DNA of 64,000 nucleotides from NCBI RefSeq assembly GCF_030272615.1, contig NC_081405.1, positions 26,862,272-26,926,271 on the forward strand, read 5' to 3'. Shown piece by piece: positions 1 to 10,534 of this stretch. A model generated the notes under the pieces. It had not been told where the DNA came from and did not search any database. It saw only the letters and a program-made list of their open reading frames with translations. Position 1 is the first letter of the stretch. Each line of letters begins with the position of its first letter. The translations under genes and the position numbers were made by a program. This stretch comes from Cryptomeria japonica (taxonomy: Eukaryota > Streptophyta > Pinopsida > Cupressales > Cupressaceae).

Positions 1-811
1 TTTTATATGCACATTGGGTTCAAATGAAGGTTGCCATCGTGTCTGCATTGTCGAAAAATCGTAAGATTGATTGTTGTTTCATGAAAATTCGAGTAGTTTT
101 AAAATTGGGTTAAATTTGTCGAGGGCACGCAAATCGAACCAACATCTAAGGCTAGCTAAAAAATGTAAGCATTTTGAAACAAAATGGAGGTCAGAAGGCC
201 CAAAATCCTTAAGATCACCCATCAAATCATCAAAATTAGAGATCGGGGAATTCTTTGCAAAAAAATTTCAAAAAGTTTCCATTTTTTGGCAAGTTTTTGT
301 TTTAAAAAAGCTTCTATTTTTGAAAACTTCCTACTTTTGGTAAAATTCTATTTTTGGAAACTTTTTTATTTTTGAAAACTTGTTATTTTCGAAAACTTTC
401 TATTTTCAAAAAGTTGCTATTTTCGAGAATTTTTTCATTTTTGGGGTCCCTTCAAGCCTTTCAAGCCCTAAAAAGCAGTTTTTAGTGTTTTACTCATAAC
501 TTCATCACACAGAGTCAAAATCGGGAAAACATGACATCTTTGGAAAGTTGGTTCTAACACCAATCTTATTCTATAGGGGGGTTCATCAGATTCAATACCA
601 AATTTTGTAGTAAACCTCCAAAATTAACCTTCAATTTCATGCTTTTAGGACCATATCTTGCACATCCGAACTCTATTTTTTGACTTCCATACATAATTGG
701 AAAGTTCTTAAAGTCCCCTATTCAAATCTTAGGTCCACTTTTGCAAAAAATTTATCAGATAATCAGATATCTCAATCTTATACTTTTGGGGCTACATACA
801 AATTGGGTCTT

Positions 812-910
812 TTTTTTTTGCTCAGTAAAATGCTTAAGTCATATTTTATTCATAAATAGTATTACAATCTCCGCTCAGTGCGGGCACCGGTAAGAAAGAG
901 CGGAGAGGAG
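812..910 (-). mobile_element. 99-bp retroposed insertion (LINE 3' end or SINE) with 18-bp target duplication
   Basis: The 18-mer ACATACAAATTGGGTCTT occurs at 794-811 and again at 911-928, exactly flanking a 99-bp segment. The segment starts on the + strand with a run of T, i.e. a poly-A tail on the - strand. This is the structure left by target-primed reverse transcription, so it is a 5'-truncated non-LTR insertion in the - orientation. The last T of the left duplication merges with the poly-T, so the boundary is uncertain by one base. Confidence 0.75.
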
Positions 911-989
911 ACATACAAATTGGGTCTTTATTTGTATAGAAGATTTCTATTTTTGTATCATTTTTGGAGATTATCTCGAGGAGTGAATC

Positions 990-1358
990 ATGTATAAGGT
1001 TTGTAGGTGTAAATATTGTGGGAAAAATCAACATGGGCATGAAATGTGTTCTGATTTATCACATAATACTTTTCAACTCTTGTTAAAATCTCAAGTTGCT
1101 CCTTCTCCACCAATGGAGACAGTTGTTGTACCTTCATTGATTGAGAGCCTTATTCCTGTTAAGCAAGATAGTTCATATATTTGTCTTCTTGATTGTGATT
1201 CCTATTTGATCGACATTGCTTCATTATTTATGGAGTCTCACATTCATATTTGGAGGACACATTTGGGGGTTTATGTCTCTTATTTGATGATAATCATAGC
1301 ACAACTGTTGTCACATCATGTTTGTCTTTGGAGCTTGTTCAAAATCAATTTTCATTAG
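990..1358 (+). pseudogene. Short ORF with one CCHC zinc knuckle, Gag-like remnant
   Basis: A 122-residue open frame carries CKYCGKNQHGHEMC near its N-terminus, an exact CX2CX4HX4C retroviral-type zinc knuckle. Nothing else in it is recognisable, and the following two ORFs in other frames (1250-1573 and 1402-1743) suggest frameshifts. It lies between the leader and 3' LTR of the plus-strand element and is most simply a decayed Gag fragment. The knuckle could also be chance, since it is a single short motif in an otherwise unrecognised protein. Confidence 0.35.
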
Positions 1359-1957
1359 TTCCTTATTTGTCTCATTCTATTGTGATTGGGCATGTACCTG
1401 ATTGGTTTATGACATCTTCATTATTGAAGGACTTGGCAACAAATGTGCAATTTTTAGAGACATCATCATATATTTGGATTTGGATTCCTATATCTTCCAA
1501 TTCATGGGAGTGGCTTCAACTATTTCTAGTGGATTGGTTTCTTCCAAAGGGGAGACATGTTGTTTGCAGGTAGTGGCTCATGTTCTATCTTCAGGCGTTC
1601 ATCATGGGCACAAGAGCTACTTCTACATTGGAGGGATTCTTATCCTCGTCCTCTCTCTTATGAGGGGAGATGTTCATTCTACTTCTATGTCCAATTTTGT
1701 ATTTGGAGGACCACTTGGAGTCCTTCATCTTAGTCACATGTAGTACCTTTTTCATTGCATCCCTCACTTTTGGAGAGGGGTTTTTTCCCTTGTGGTTTTT
1801 GTCCTTTTCTCCATCTAGAGAGACCTCATTGGTGTGAGTTGCAATGCTTTGCATTGGTTTGTACATAAGTACCTAATCATGCCTAGTTGTTGAGACTCAT
1901 TCATGCATGCATTTTGCATTCATTTTCAACTCTTTAGCTTATCCCTAAGTTAATCTT

Positions 1958-1969
1958 AAGGGGGGGAGG
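1958..1969 (+). other. Polypurine tract of plus-strand LTR element
   Basis: AAGGGGGGGAGG ends immediately before the LTR start TGTTGGAG. That is the expected position of the plus-strand primer of an LTR retrotransposon. Confidence 0.65.
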
Positions 1970-2398
1970 TGTTGGAGTAATTCTAGGATAATTATCTAAT
2001 TATTTATTAATTAGGTCCTTTAATTAATTTTTCGCTTAAGCTAAACTTGGGTGCTTTATTTTATCTATGTTATGCTTTTTTAGTCCGTGTTCACTTAGAG
2101 GTACTTCTAGTTAGCTTTTTTAGCTTGTAGATGAGCTTAGTTTAGCTCCTGCATTGTATTGCTTTAGTTCTTCTAATTTTAGGATTAGGGCATCTCTTGC
2201 TTTCTATAAAGCACGAAATTCATTCATTGTAATTGTACCTCTAATATTGTGTACCTTCAATATTGTATCTCGAATATTGTTTCATGTAATAATACATAAT
2301 TCTCTAGTTGTTATAGAGCATACAATCTTTGCTTGATCTCTTTTGTGTGATATACGTTTTTCTTGTAGATGATTCTTGACTCTTGTGGTTGATCATCA
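1970..2398 (+). repeat. 3' LTR of plus-strand element (about 429 bp)
   Basis: It starts TGTTGGAGTAATTC directly after the polypurine tract and ends near GATCATCA. It aligns by eye along its whole length to the reverse complement of 3436-3764, sharing AAGCTAAACTT, TTGCTTTAGTTCT, TTATAGAGCATA and CTCTTTTGTGTGATA in order. It carries about 100 bp more than the other copy. Confidence 0.7.
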
Positions 2399-3435
2399 AC
2401 TTTTAAAAATATTTTCAAAAAATTGACTACGTATTTGAATATAGGAATTTGAGAGCTTTTCAATGATACACAAAAGTCAAAAAATAGAGTTTGTTTGCTC
2501 AAGTTATGACTCCATAGCCGAAAAATTGAAGGATAAATTTAAACACTTGGTAAAAAAAAATTGTGTAGAATCTTATCAAACCACTTGAAGAATTAGATTG
2601 GCACCAAAATAATTTTTTTGACAATATTTCCTTTGCCGAATTTTGACTCTATATGAGCAAGTTATGACCAAAACATTGAAGATAGGGTTTTAAGGGTTTT
2701 GAGACCAAAAAATGCCAAATTTAGCTATAAGCTGAATTAAGAGAAATTCACCAAATTTGGTAGGAGAACCCCAAAAAGGTGATGATGTCACCTGTTGTAA
2801 CTATTGAAAGGTATGGTTGCAATAAATAGGTACGTATTTACCCAAAAGTCAAAGCACTTTTCTCAAAAAAACAAAACAGACCCCTTTGAAAAAATTGCAC
2901 CCCCAAACTTTGCAAAACTTTTGAATCATATATTTCAAACCAATGAAATTTGACCTGTCCTTTTTTTAGTGTTGATTTAGAAAATATGGCTTGTGATTAA
3001 ATGTAGAATGGTATGCTTGTGCAAGGTACAAACTCATACAACCATATGGATCTGTACAATATGACAAGGGATATGTGCCCCTAATTTTTATTTTTAACTT
3101 TTTTCAATTGCTCCAATTTTGGCAATTTGGCAAGTGATATTAGGGTTCCTAGGCCTCTTGAGCATGATCGTGACCTCCATTTTACTCCATGGTGCCCATA
3201 TTTTTTAGCTAGCCCTAGATTTTGCCTCAATTTTTGTGCCTTCAACTAGTTTGACTCGATTTTTCAACTACTCCACTTTTGATGAAATGATAGCTAATCT
3301 TAAGTTTTTTCGATGTTGTAGATGGGATGACAACCTTCATTTCAACCCAATATGCACATACAATTCACCTCAAGTTGGATCCCTCAATCATGTGGACAAT
3401 AACTTGATAGATCTGCTTTGATAGCAAGTAGAAGT
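2399..3435 (-). mobile_element. Leader/internal region of inverted minus-strand copy
   Basis: Read on the - strand, this follows the LTR at 3436-3764. It matches the first roughly 750 bases of the plus-strand copy, for example GTCATAACTTGCTCA against CTCATAACTTCATCA in the same context. No coding sequence is visible. It stops where the plus copy's 3' LTR ends, so the plus element probably inserted into it and the rest of it lies left of the window. Confidence 0.6.
3415..3427 (-). other. Degenerate tRNA-Met primer-binding site
   Basis: On the - strand TTGCTATCAAAGC resembles the initiator-tRNA-Met site TTGGTATCAGAGC with two differences. It lies 8 bases inside the LTR, as expected for a minus-strand primer site. 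Confidence 0.5.
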
Positions 3436-3764
3436 TGATGATCAACCACATGAGCCAATATTGATCTGCAAGGAAAAAAGTTATCACACAAAAGAGATGA
3501 AACAAAGATAATATGCTCTATAATAACCAGAGAATTCTGTAATATTGCACAATAATATTGGAGATACAACTACAATGAGTGAATGAATCCTTATAAAGGA
3601 TGAATGAAACCCTAGGTGCAAAACCTAATGCTAAAATTAGGAGAACTAAAGCAATGCAAAGTAGGTGCTAAATTAAGCTCAACTACATCTAGAACCAATG
3701 CTAGAAAAGAAAACTCTAGTTAATAAAAAATACCTAAGTTTAGCTTGTCCTAATTACTTCAACA
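3436..3764 (-). repeat. 5' LTR of minus-strand copy (about 329 bp)
   Basis: On the - strand it begins TGTTGAAGTAATTAGG and ends near TTGATCATCA, followed by the primer-binding site. It is the inverted relative of the LTR at 1970-2398. Confidence 0.65.
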
Positions 3765-5338
3765 GCTACCTTGTAAATCCTATGAGATGGTTCCAACATC
3801 TTTGGAAAGTTTCTTTAGGCACTTAGGATGTATTGGAAAAATAATTTGTAATATTTAATTCCCATGTCATTGTTTGTAATACATTCATAAGGGGTGATGG
3901 GTTCCACTACCAACGGTAAAAGTGGGTTGTGAACATTGTTTAATATTATTTTTCCCACTTATGGACGTCTAGAATAAGATATTTAATGACTTACTAAGTA
4001 GATAAATGTGTGACCTTTGGGCTTCTTCGAGTGGGAGCTTGGAAGAGGCAACACGCGTCTCTTAGTATTCTATCATTTATTGCATTTAATGTAACATTTA
4101 TCTTGCAGGAATGGGTGCCCGAGGTGGTAGGAAAGCATTAGAGAAAAAACTTGTGTCTTTTTGAGTTTCATGGTGCTATTCCAAGGGTTGTGGTTGTGAG
4201 GAATGAAGAGGCTTCTTTGTACATCTTTATTGGTGGTTTTGGAGCTCTTGCCATTCTACAAATTCAACCTTTGGGGTGTATATTTTATGGTAAAATAAAT
4301 AAAAATGGATTTCTTTGCAGTAACAAGGTGTAAAGCGGAAAATCGAACCCTAGGTGTTCCCCCACTCCAAGGAGAGAGAAAGGAGGTCACTAAGATTGAT
4401 GGTTTTCACTTAGGAGGGACTTTACATTCAAAAGAGGGGTTGAAACTCACAAGATCCAATCCCACACAATGCAAGATTGAATTCTAAATGAGTTTCAAGG
4501 GTTGAGACATCAAGGATACCCTCTTTTGTAAAGAATGTCGATAGAAGGATTGAACTAGGAATGCATGTAAAAGTAAGAAAGATTCGCTTGTAGACGGAGA
4601 TAGGGACACGAGATGAAGCTACGGACCTGAAATTAGCAGTAAAATGTCGAGACAATGCTGTCCTGCAAATTTGAGCGAAAGTTGTCAGGACGATGGCGCC
4701 CGGAGTGCACACGGTCCTCCGAAAAATCCGCGAAACGAAGGGGGATCTGTTTGTCTCTGCACAAGGATTCCAGATCTTCAATTACAACCACGTACCTGCA
4801 ACCTACACACAGAAAAGAGAGGATGATTGGGGGGCTAGGGATTAGGGGTTTGCCTTTAGGTCAAACCCCGATTTTGGAATTAACCAAGAAATGAGAATGT
4901 TGTAAATGTAAATGTTTGTAATGTAATCAAGTATTGATACCTTGTTGTAAGAATGTTTGTATTCTTACATGCGAAGGTGTAATGATGTTGTATGTTGTAG
5001 GTGATCTCCTCTTCAATGGTTGAATCCTTGTCTTGAATGCAACACCTAGCCTTGAATGGAGACTTAGAATGCTCAATTGCTTGAAGGAATGCTTGAATGT
5101 TTGAATGTTTGAATATCGCTTCCGCCTCGTGCACACATATGTTTTTCTTCCTTTTTCTTGCCTTTTTTCGCCTCCTTCACCTCCTCAAATGGGAGGGGAA
5201 ATGTAGTTTATATACTTGTCAATTAGGGTTAGGAGACTGATTTTTCTGACCTTAGGCCAACCTAGGAGCATTATTTTCCAAATTGCAAACTTGAAGACCC
5301 GATGCCCAACAAGAGACCGGGCCCAAAATAGGGCCAGG
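3765..5338. other. No gene seen; LTR-type repeat sequence
   Basis: Reading frames here are short and unrecognised. The texture (low coding potential, short T/A-rich stretches, then a GC-richer block around 4640-4760 and TGAATG-rich stretches around 5040-5110) looks like LTR and leader sequence of another retroelement. No terminal repeat pair was found, so the call is tentative. Confidence 0.3.
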
Positions 5339-5462
5339 GACCAGGGCATTGGGCGCCATGGTCCTGAGGGACCAGGGCGCTGGGTGCTATGGTCCTGAGG
5401 GACCAGGGCGCTAGGTGCCATGGTCTTGAAGGACCAGGGCGCTGGGCGCCATGGTCCCACCT
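5339..5462. repeat. 31-bp minisatellite, four copies
   Basis: The word GACCAGGGC recurs at 5339, 5370, 5401 and 5432, an exact 31-bp period. Each unit continues with a variant of GCTGGGYGCCATGGTC. Units differ by a few substitutions. Confidence 0.9.
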
Positions 5463-5560
5463 CCCGGGACAGCAGGGTGCAAGGAGGATCAGGCCAAGGT
5501 GCAGAAAGATGCAGTTTTTGATGTCGTAAATAGGTTTAGGATCTCCATTCAGGTTCAACG

Positions 5561-5800
5561 TTGCGCCACCATTGTGAAGACCCAAATGCAGTCGAAATTG
5601 CAAGTGTCACAATTTTACGACGCTACACAAGGATAGTCGGGAGGCATAAGGAGGTTGTTCACATGTACATAGATGTTGCTACAATGGAGGAAAAGAGCCG
5701 AAAGAAAGTGATTGTATTGTTTGCACATTTATTGTTGGGTACTGCAAGCTTGGTTTATCTTCTTGGTAGATTTTTTTTCTGCAAGGGTATCTCTGCGTAA
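5561..5800 (+). CDS. Unrecognised short ORF with one hydrophobic segment
   Basis: This is a 79-residue open frame. Its second half, from an internal Met at about residue 42, reads like a genuine small membrane-anchored N-terminus: a basic stretch (EEKSRKKVIV) followed by about 20 hydrophobic residues (LFAHLLLGTASLVYLLGRFF). It ends just upstream of the 3' end of the LINE that fills 5908-20760. It could be the first exon of a gene or transposase broken by that insertion, or chance. No continuation was found right of the LINE. I do not recognise the protein and assign no function. Confidence 0.2.
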   Translation: MRHHCEDPNAVEIASVTILRRYTRIVGRHKEVVHMYIDVATMEEKSRKKVIVLFAHLLLGTASLVYLLGRFFFCKGISA

Positions 5801-5907
5801 ATCCTATGTTATGTGTTGTTCTTTTGTTTCTGATTTATGCCTTATTGCTTCTATCTTATGCTAATAATCATTGTTTATTGCTAAATTATATGTTTATATG
5901 AGATAGG

Positions 5908-5919
5908 TTTTTTTTTTTT
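5908..5919 (-). other. LINE poly-A tail
   Basis: Twelve T on the + strand, following ACCGATC on the - strand, mark the 3' end of the minus-strand LINE. Confidence 0.7.
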
Positions 5920-6168
5920 GATCGGTAATTTTGTAGTATATTGATTCAGAAAAAGATATACAATCATCCAAGGCCACGCTAAAGATATAAACATTGGCAC
6001 AAAATTTCACAGTCCTGACCTACTATGGAGAACATTCGAAGCTGAAAGCAAAGAAATAAGACCAGTTATGTGCAGCTCTGCACTAAAATATTACAGTCAT
6101 CCTTAATAAGTATTTTCAAAAACAACAGAGGGAATAAAAAACAAAAAACACCATGGCCCCATGACCGC

Positions 6169-6885
6169 TCACTCGTTGTCGCTCTGGTTCACCTTCTCCT
6201 CGTCTGCGATATCTACTAGTGCTTTTCCTTTTGCTGCTTCACTCTTCATCTTCGGGATACATTCCAAACTTCCAAAATCAAGGTCACCTTCTAGACTTGC
6301 TAGCAGTTGGACCGCCCGCCCTTCCTCAAGTCTATCTCATAGATCTCTCCCAACCTCCATACGTGCCACCACCTTGAGAGCCTTCAATACTTCATTTGTT
6401 TTGATTAGCTTAACATAGAGCTTCGTGGCTTCCCAACCAATGCGAGCTTGCTCATGACATTGTTCCTTTATGCGGTTTTTTGACCCTCGAACAAACGACA
6501 GTAGCTCCTCATTGACGTCTCCCTCCCTAATGCGAATGCCTGTCTGAGGGACAACCCACTCCAGAATGTAGTCGAGTTTGATTAAGTATTCCCCGTCTAT
6601 CAATTTTGTCAGAGTGAGCTTTATTTTTTCTACCTCTAGCTCAAACTCGCATGCCCATGCCATAATCAGAGAATACACCTCCATATTTGTTCGATATCGA
6701 AAATGGATGTGTGACACCTCCTCACCAAGCATCAGGCATACCACACTCCACAATTTCTCCTCTTTGTATGTGAAGAGTGCCTGCATTCTTTTATCTGACA
6801 CAGTCCCTAGAAATGGGACCAATTTCTTCTCGGTTCGCAAAGTGAAATTTGCCTCCATTAGACCTGCACAAAATATTAACAACAA
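6169..6885 (-). pseudogene. C-terminal extension of LINE ORF2 after RNase H
   Basis: A 182-residue frame (6337-6885) is followed after one in-frame TGA at 6337-6339 by about 55 further codons ending at 6169. The protein is mixed alpha-helical, with motifs such as RNMEVYSL-like repeats absent and a charged tail rich in Glu and Lys. I recognise no domain. It lies on the LINE strand between RNase H and the poly-A tail with no visible element boundary, so it is probably the C-terminal part of ORF2 or a small third ORF of this LINE lineage. The second LINE fragment at 57153-58246 also has extra coding sequence after RNase H, which supports this being a lineage trait. Confidence 0.45.
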
Positions 6886-7269
6886 ACTCTACAATGCGAA
6901 TGGCAAGAAACCACTTATCAATCAAATTAAATAGAGACTCAATACTCTTCTCACAAACCAAAGGAGTTAAGTTCCTCCGCCGTCATTTGAGACGGGTCAT
7001 AAATGCATGATCAATGTCATAAAAGGAAAGAGATTTTGCAGCAAATTTGCTACACTCTGCCATCATCTCTAACAAGTACTTTGCTCTCAGCAACTGCCTC
7101 ATTAATTACAACATTATCCCAGTGGACGTACTATCACTTTGGGCTTCCTTGCGTGCATATTGATTGCTTCATGCTTCTAGGACTGCATTTAAGTCCACTT
7201 CCACACTCTGTCGTCTCCCTTCCATCACTTGGCCATTTGGTTTGTCATGTCACATCCAATGTTGGAAAG

Positions 7270-7690
7270 TAGGTCTGCCACTGCATTGGCACCTCGCCTG
7301 ACGTGGGAAACCCAAAATTCTTCAAAGAGGTTGAGTTTCTCTCAGATAATTGCCACCCAATGAGATAATTTCCATGATGGAGTATTGTCCTTAGCAATTG
7401 CGTTGATGACCACTTGGGAGTCTCCTTTCAGATGCAGCCTCAGGATTTTCATGTTTAAGGCCAACTCAGTAGCCATAAGTGTCGCCTATATCTCTACTTC
7501 ATTATTTGTTCCATCCTACAGTCGACGTGCACCTTTGAAAAGGATGGCCCCTTTATCATTTCTCGCAACTACCCCCACTCCTGAGGTTCCCGGGTTTCCC
7601 CTAGATGCCCCATTGAAATTTATTTTGATCCATTCCTTGCTCGGGGGCTCCCATGTAACCTCCTCTTTTTCTAAAGTGGGTTAGCCCTCA
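7270..7690 (-). pseudogene. LINE RNase H domain, catalytic Asp lost
   Basis: Translation of the - strand gives KINFNGASRGNPGTSG, then NNEVEI, LKGDSQVVINAI and a later ADLLSNIG. These are the four RNase H active-site blocks of plant LINE ORF2. The first catalytic aspartate, normally in an FDGASRGNPG context, is Asn here. Several in-frame stops also interrupt the domain. In an intact element this domain would remove RNA from the RNA-DNA hybrid during reverse transcription. Confidence 0.75.
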
Positions 7691-7964
7691 AGGACCCATT
7701 AACGGGTTGACAATTCACAAGAGGCCAGTTATCTTGAATGTCACTGTCCTCGTTAGTGTAGGGGTATTTTGCCAGATTATGGTTCCTGGCTGCCACTGAT
7801 ACAATTTCAACTTTTGCTCTTTCTACCCTTGTCATCAAATTATCCATTGATTCTTCTTTTTCTTGGAAGATCCTTATGTTTCTTTCCTTCCAAATCTCTC
7901 ATACAACAAGGGAGGGTGCTACAAGCCATAAACTAGAGAAAATAGACCTACAACTTGGTATATT

Positions 7965-9155
7965 CTAGCTAGAGAAGAGGTCAAAAACTATATTTGGTAG
8001 AGGGACAACCCATCTTAGCTTCCCTAATAGGAAGCTCCATACCTTCTGTGCTTCCTCGCATTGTAGAAGCAGGTGATCCATAGTTTCTTCTGCCTTCTTA
8101 CACATTGTGCATTTGAAAGGGCCCAATAAACCCAATCTACACAATCTCTCCCCTATCAGGATGTGTTTTTTCAAAACCAACCACACGAAGGCTCCTGCTT
8201 TTGGGAGGATGGGGGAACTCCACAAAAGTTTAACTGGCCATTCCTTTCTTTCCTCCAGTTTGTCTAAAATACTGTAACCAATCTTGATTGAGTACTGCCC
8301 CGATTTTGAACCACGCCATCTTATAGTGTCTTCCTTATTGGACAGCATGGGGGTGTACTCCTGCATGATATTCTTTAGCAGGTCTTTTTGATTTGCTGAC
8401 AAGGGGAGATTTTCTACCTCTTTCCATTCACACAAGTCTATCCCCTGGATCCTGTTTTTCATAAGAAAATCACCTACCTTTTCTCCCTAATGAGTTTTCG
8501 TGACCTGTATAATATTCTCAAAATCTTGTCTATCCGAGAGAGCTGGCCTCCCATCCCAGGAATCTATCTAGAAATTGGCCCCTGTCCCATTGCCTATTTC
8601 CCAAGTTATGTGCTTAGTAATGACATGTCTGTAGGAACCAATAAAGCTCCATATGACAGAGCCTTTTGGTAGGGTGCTGATAGTGAATATGTGTTCCCTG
8701 CTCATATGATCTAGATACTTGTGTTTTAGTATTTGTGCCCATTTTTGATTCGGATGGGAGTAAATCTGCCATATCACTTTTGCCCCCATTGCCTCATTTA
8801 GGAATTTCCAGTTTCGCAGTCCTACACCCCTTGCATGTTTGGCTTGGCAGACTTTATCCCATGCAACCAAGGGGATTTTATCAGTAGTTTCTTTGTCACT
8901 CCAAAGAAATTTTCTCATCCCCATGTTTATACAGTTAATCACTTTATCCAGAATCTTCAAGGTCGTCATGGAGAATATGGGAAGAGCAGAGAGAAATGCT
9001 TTGAGGAGCATAATCTGCCCAGACAAAGTGAGCCATTTACTTTTCGAACCTTCAAGGTGATTCGCACAAACATCAATGAGGTTGTTCCATAAGGTAGCGT
9101 CGTTAGTCCCCCCAAATAAGGGGGTACCCAAGAATTTTCTAGGTAGGGAACCCAT
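7965..9155 (-). pseudogene. LINE ORF2, post-RT region with zf-RVT zinc-binding domain
   Basis: Two long frames (8568-9155 and 7965-8462) carry the region that follows reverse transcriptase in plant L1 elements. The first includes LSGQIMLLKAFLSALPIFSM and GVGLRNWKFLNEAMGAK. The second includes WRGSKSGQYSIKIGY and the zinc-binding segment CTMCKKAEETMDHLLLQC typical of zf-RVT. A break near 8465-8567 separates them. Both are plainly coding in origin but the gene is no longer continuous. Confidence 0.85.
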
Positions 9156-9278
9156 TTTGACTCCTAGGATGTTTGTTATTTCTTGTTGTCTGCCAACCCC
9201 TGTGTTAAAGAAAAGAATTGATGATTTAGCCTAGTTAACCTACTGACCAGTAGCTCTACAAAAAATATCTATTGTCCT

Positions 9279-10234
9279 TTAGATCACTCGGGCCTCTTCG
9301 AGTGAAGGCTGCCCACAAAGTAGAGTATCATCTGCGAATTGTTGATGTGTGACTGGCTCCATTCCCTCTGCAATTTTAATTCCTTTCCAAGTTCCTCGTT
9401 GTTGTTGGGAGCAAATTAGTCTTCCCAAAACTTCCACCAATACAATGAATAGGAAAGGTGATAATGGGCCACCTTGTCTGATCCCACGAGTAGTTTGAAA
9501 GAAACCTTGCGGGCTACCATTAACAAGGATAGACGTCCACACCCCCCGATACAAGCCTGTATCCAGCTAATCCACTCTTTGGAGAAACCAAAACTCTGCA
9601 GTACCTGGAGAAGAAATTCCCGATCCACCATGTCATATGCTTCTCTAATGTCAAGTTTGATCAGCATTCGATCCACTTTTGATTGACGTAATGTGTGGAT
9701 AGCCTCATGGGCAATTATTATTCCCTCCACAATCGATCTGCTTGGGACAAAGCCGCTCTGTTCTTCTGAGATGATATGACTTAATAATGGTTTCAACCTA
9801 TTTGAGATCACTTTAGCTATCACTTTATAAATGGTATTGCACAAAGAAATTGGCTTGAATTAATTGAAAGAAGTAGGATGCTCCACCTTCAGGATTAGGG
9901 CAAGCAATGTGCAATTTAGCTCCTTTGCAATACTCGCCTTGCTTCGTGATTCCTCCACTATTGCCCACACATCATTTCCTATAATCTCCCCGAAGGTTTG
10001 GTAGAAAAGCATCGGGAAACCATCTGGCCCTAGAGCTTTGTCTCCTGCCATACTAAAAATCGCTTTTTGAACCTCCTCAGCTTGAATGGGTTTCATAAGT
10101 GCCTGATTTTGTGCATCTATTATCAGCTCTGGGATAACATTGAGCCCATTTTGTTGGTGCTCCAGATTGGTATTACATTCCTTAGATAGTAATGCCAAAA
10201 AGAACTCAACTGCCTCTTTATTTATGTCCTCCAA
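9279..10234 (-). pseudogene. LINE ORF2 reverse transcriptase domain
   Basis: Three overlapping frames (9860-10234, 9416-9844, 9279-9554) together spell a non-LTR reverse transcriptase. Recognisable blocks are GDKALGPDGFPMLFYQ, VISNRLKPLLSHIISEEQSGFVPSRSI, IKLDIREAYDMVDREFL, GIRQGGPLSPFLFIV, and the catalytic FADD box (QQFADDTLL, about 9321-9341; plant LINEs use F/YADD). Frame changes near 9850 and 9420-9550 and stops make it non-functional. An intact enzyme would copy the LINE RNA at a nicked chromosomal target. Confidence 0.9.
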
Positions 10235-10534
10235 TTTATATAGTAAAACATTCTCACTGTTGTAAATGGATGTGATTTTGTTCCGGGACCTTCTAGCCTT
10301 AACGGAGTTATGAATTTTTTTTGTATTTATGTCCCCTTCCCTCAGCCAGCACTCCCTCGACTTTTGTCGTCAGTAGGTCTAATCTCGGGCCAAAACTTCA
10401 CTATATTGTCGTTTGAGGTCTCTCTCTTGCAAGAAAGTCTCAGATGACATCCCCTTTTAAATTATTTCTTCTTGCAATGCCACCAGCCTTTCCTCCAGAT
10501 CTCTTTTATTTGCAAATATATTACCAAACTTGAT

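Larger units (their letters stand above)
1..1969 (+). mobile_element. Internal region of a non-autonomous LTR element (plus copy, 5' part outside window)
   Basis: This stretch leads into a polypurine tract and a 3' LTR at 1970. Its first roughly 750 bases are clearly related to the reverse complement of 2400-3410; for example both carry the words GGGTTNAAATGAAGGTTG and AACTCTATTTTTTGACTT in the same order. It is therefore the leader of the same element family that lies inverted next to it. I see no reverse transcriptase, integrase or protease, so it is a non-autonomous or decayed copy. The 5' LTR must lie left of the window. Confidence 0.6.

Noticed and set aside
6161-7684. Plus-strand ORFs across the LINE
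   Set aside because: They lie opposite recognisable LINE coding sequence and carry no motifs.
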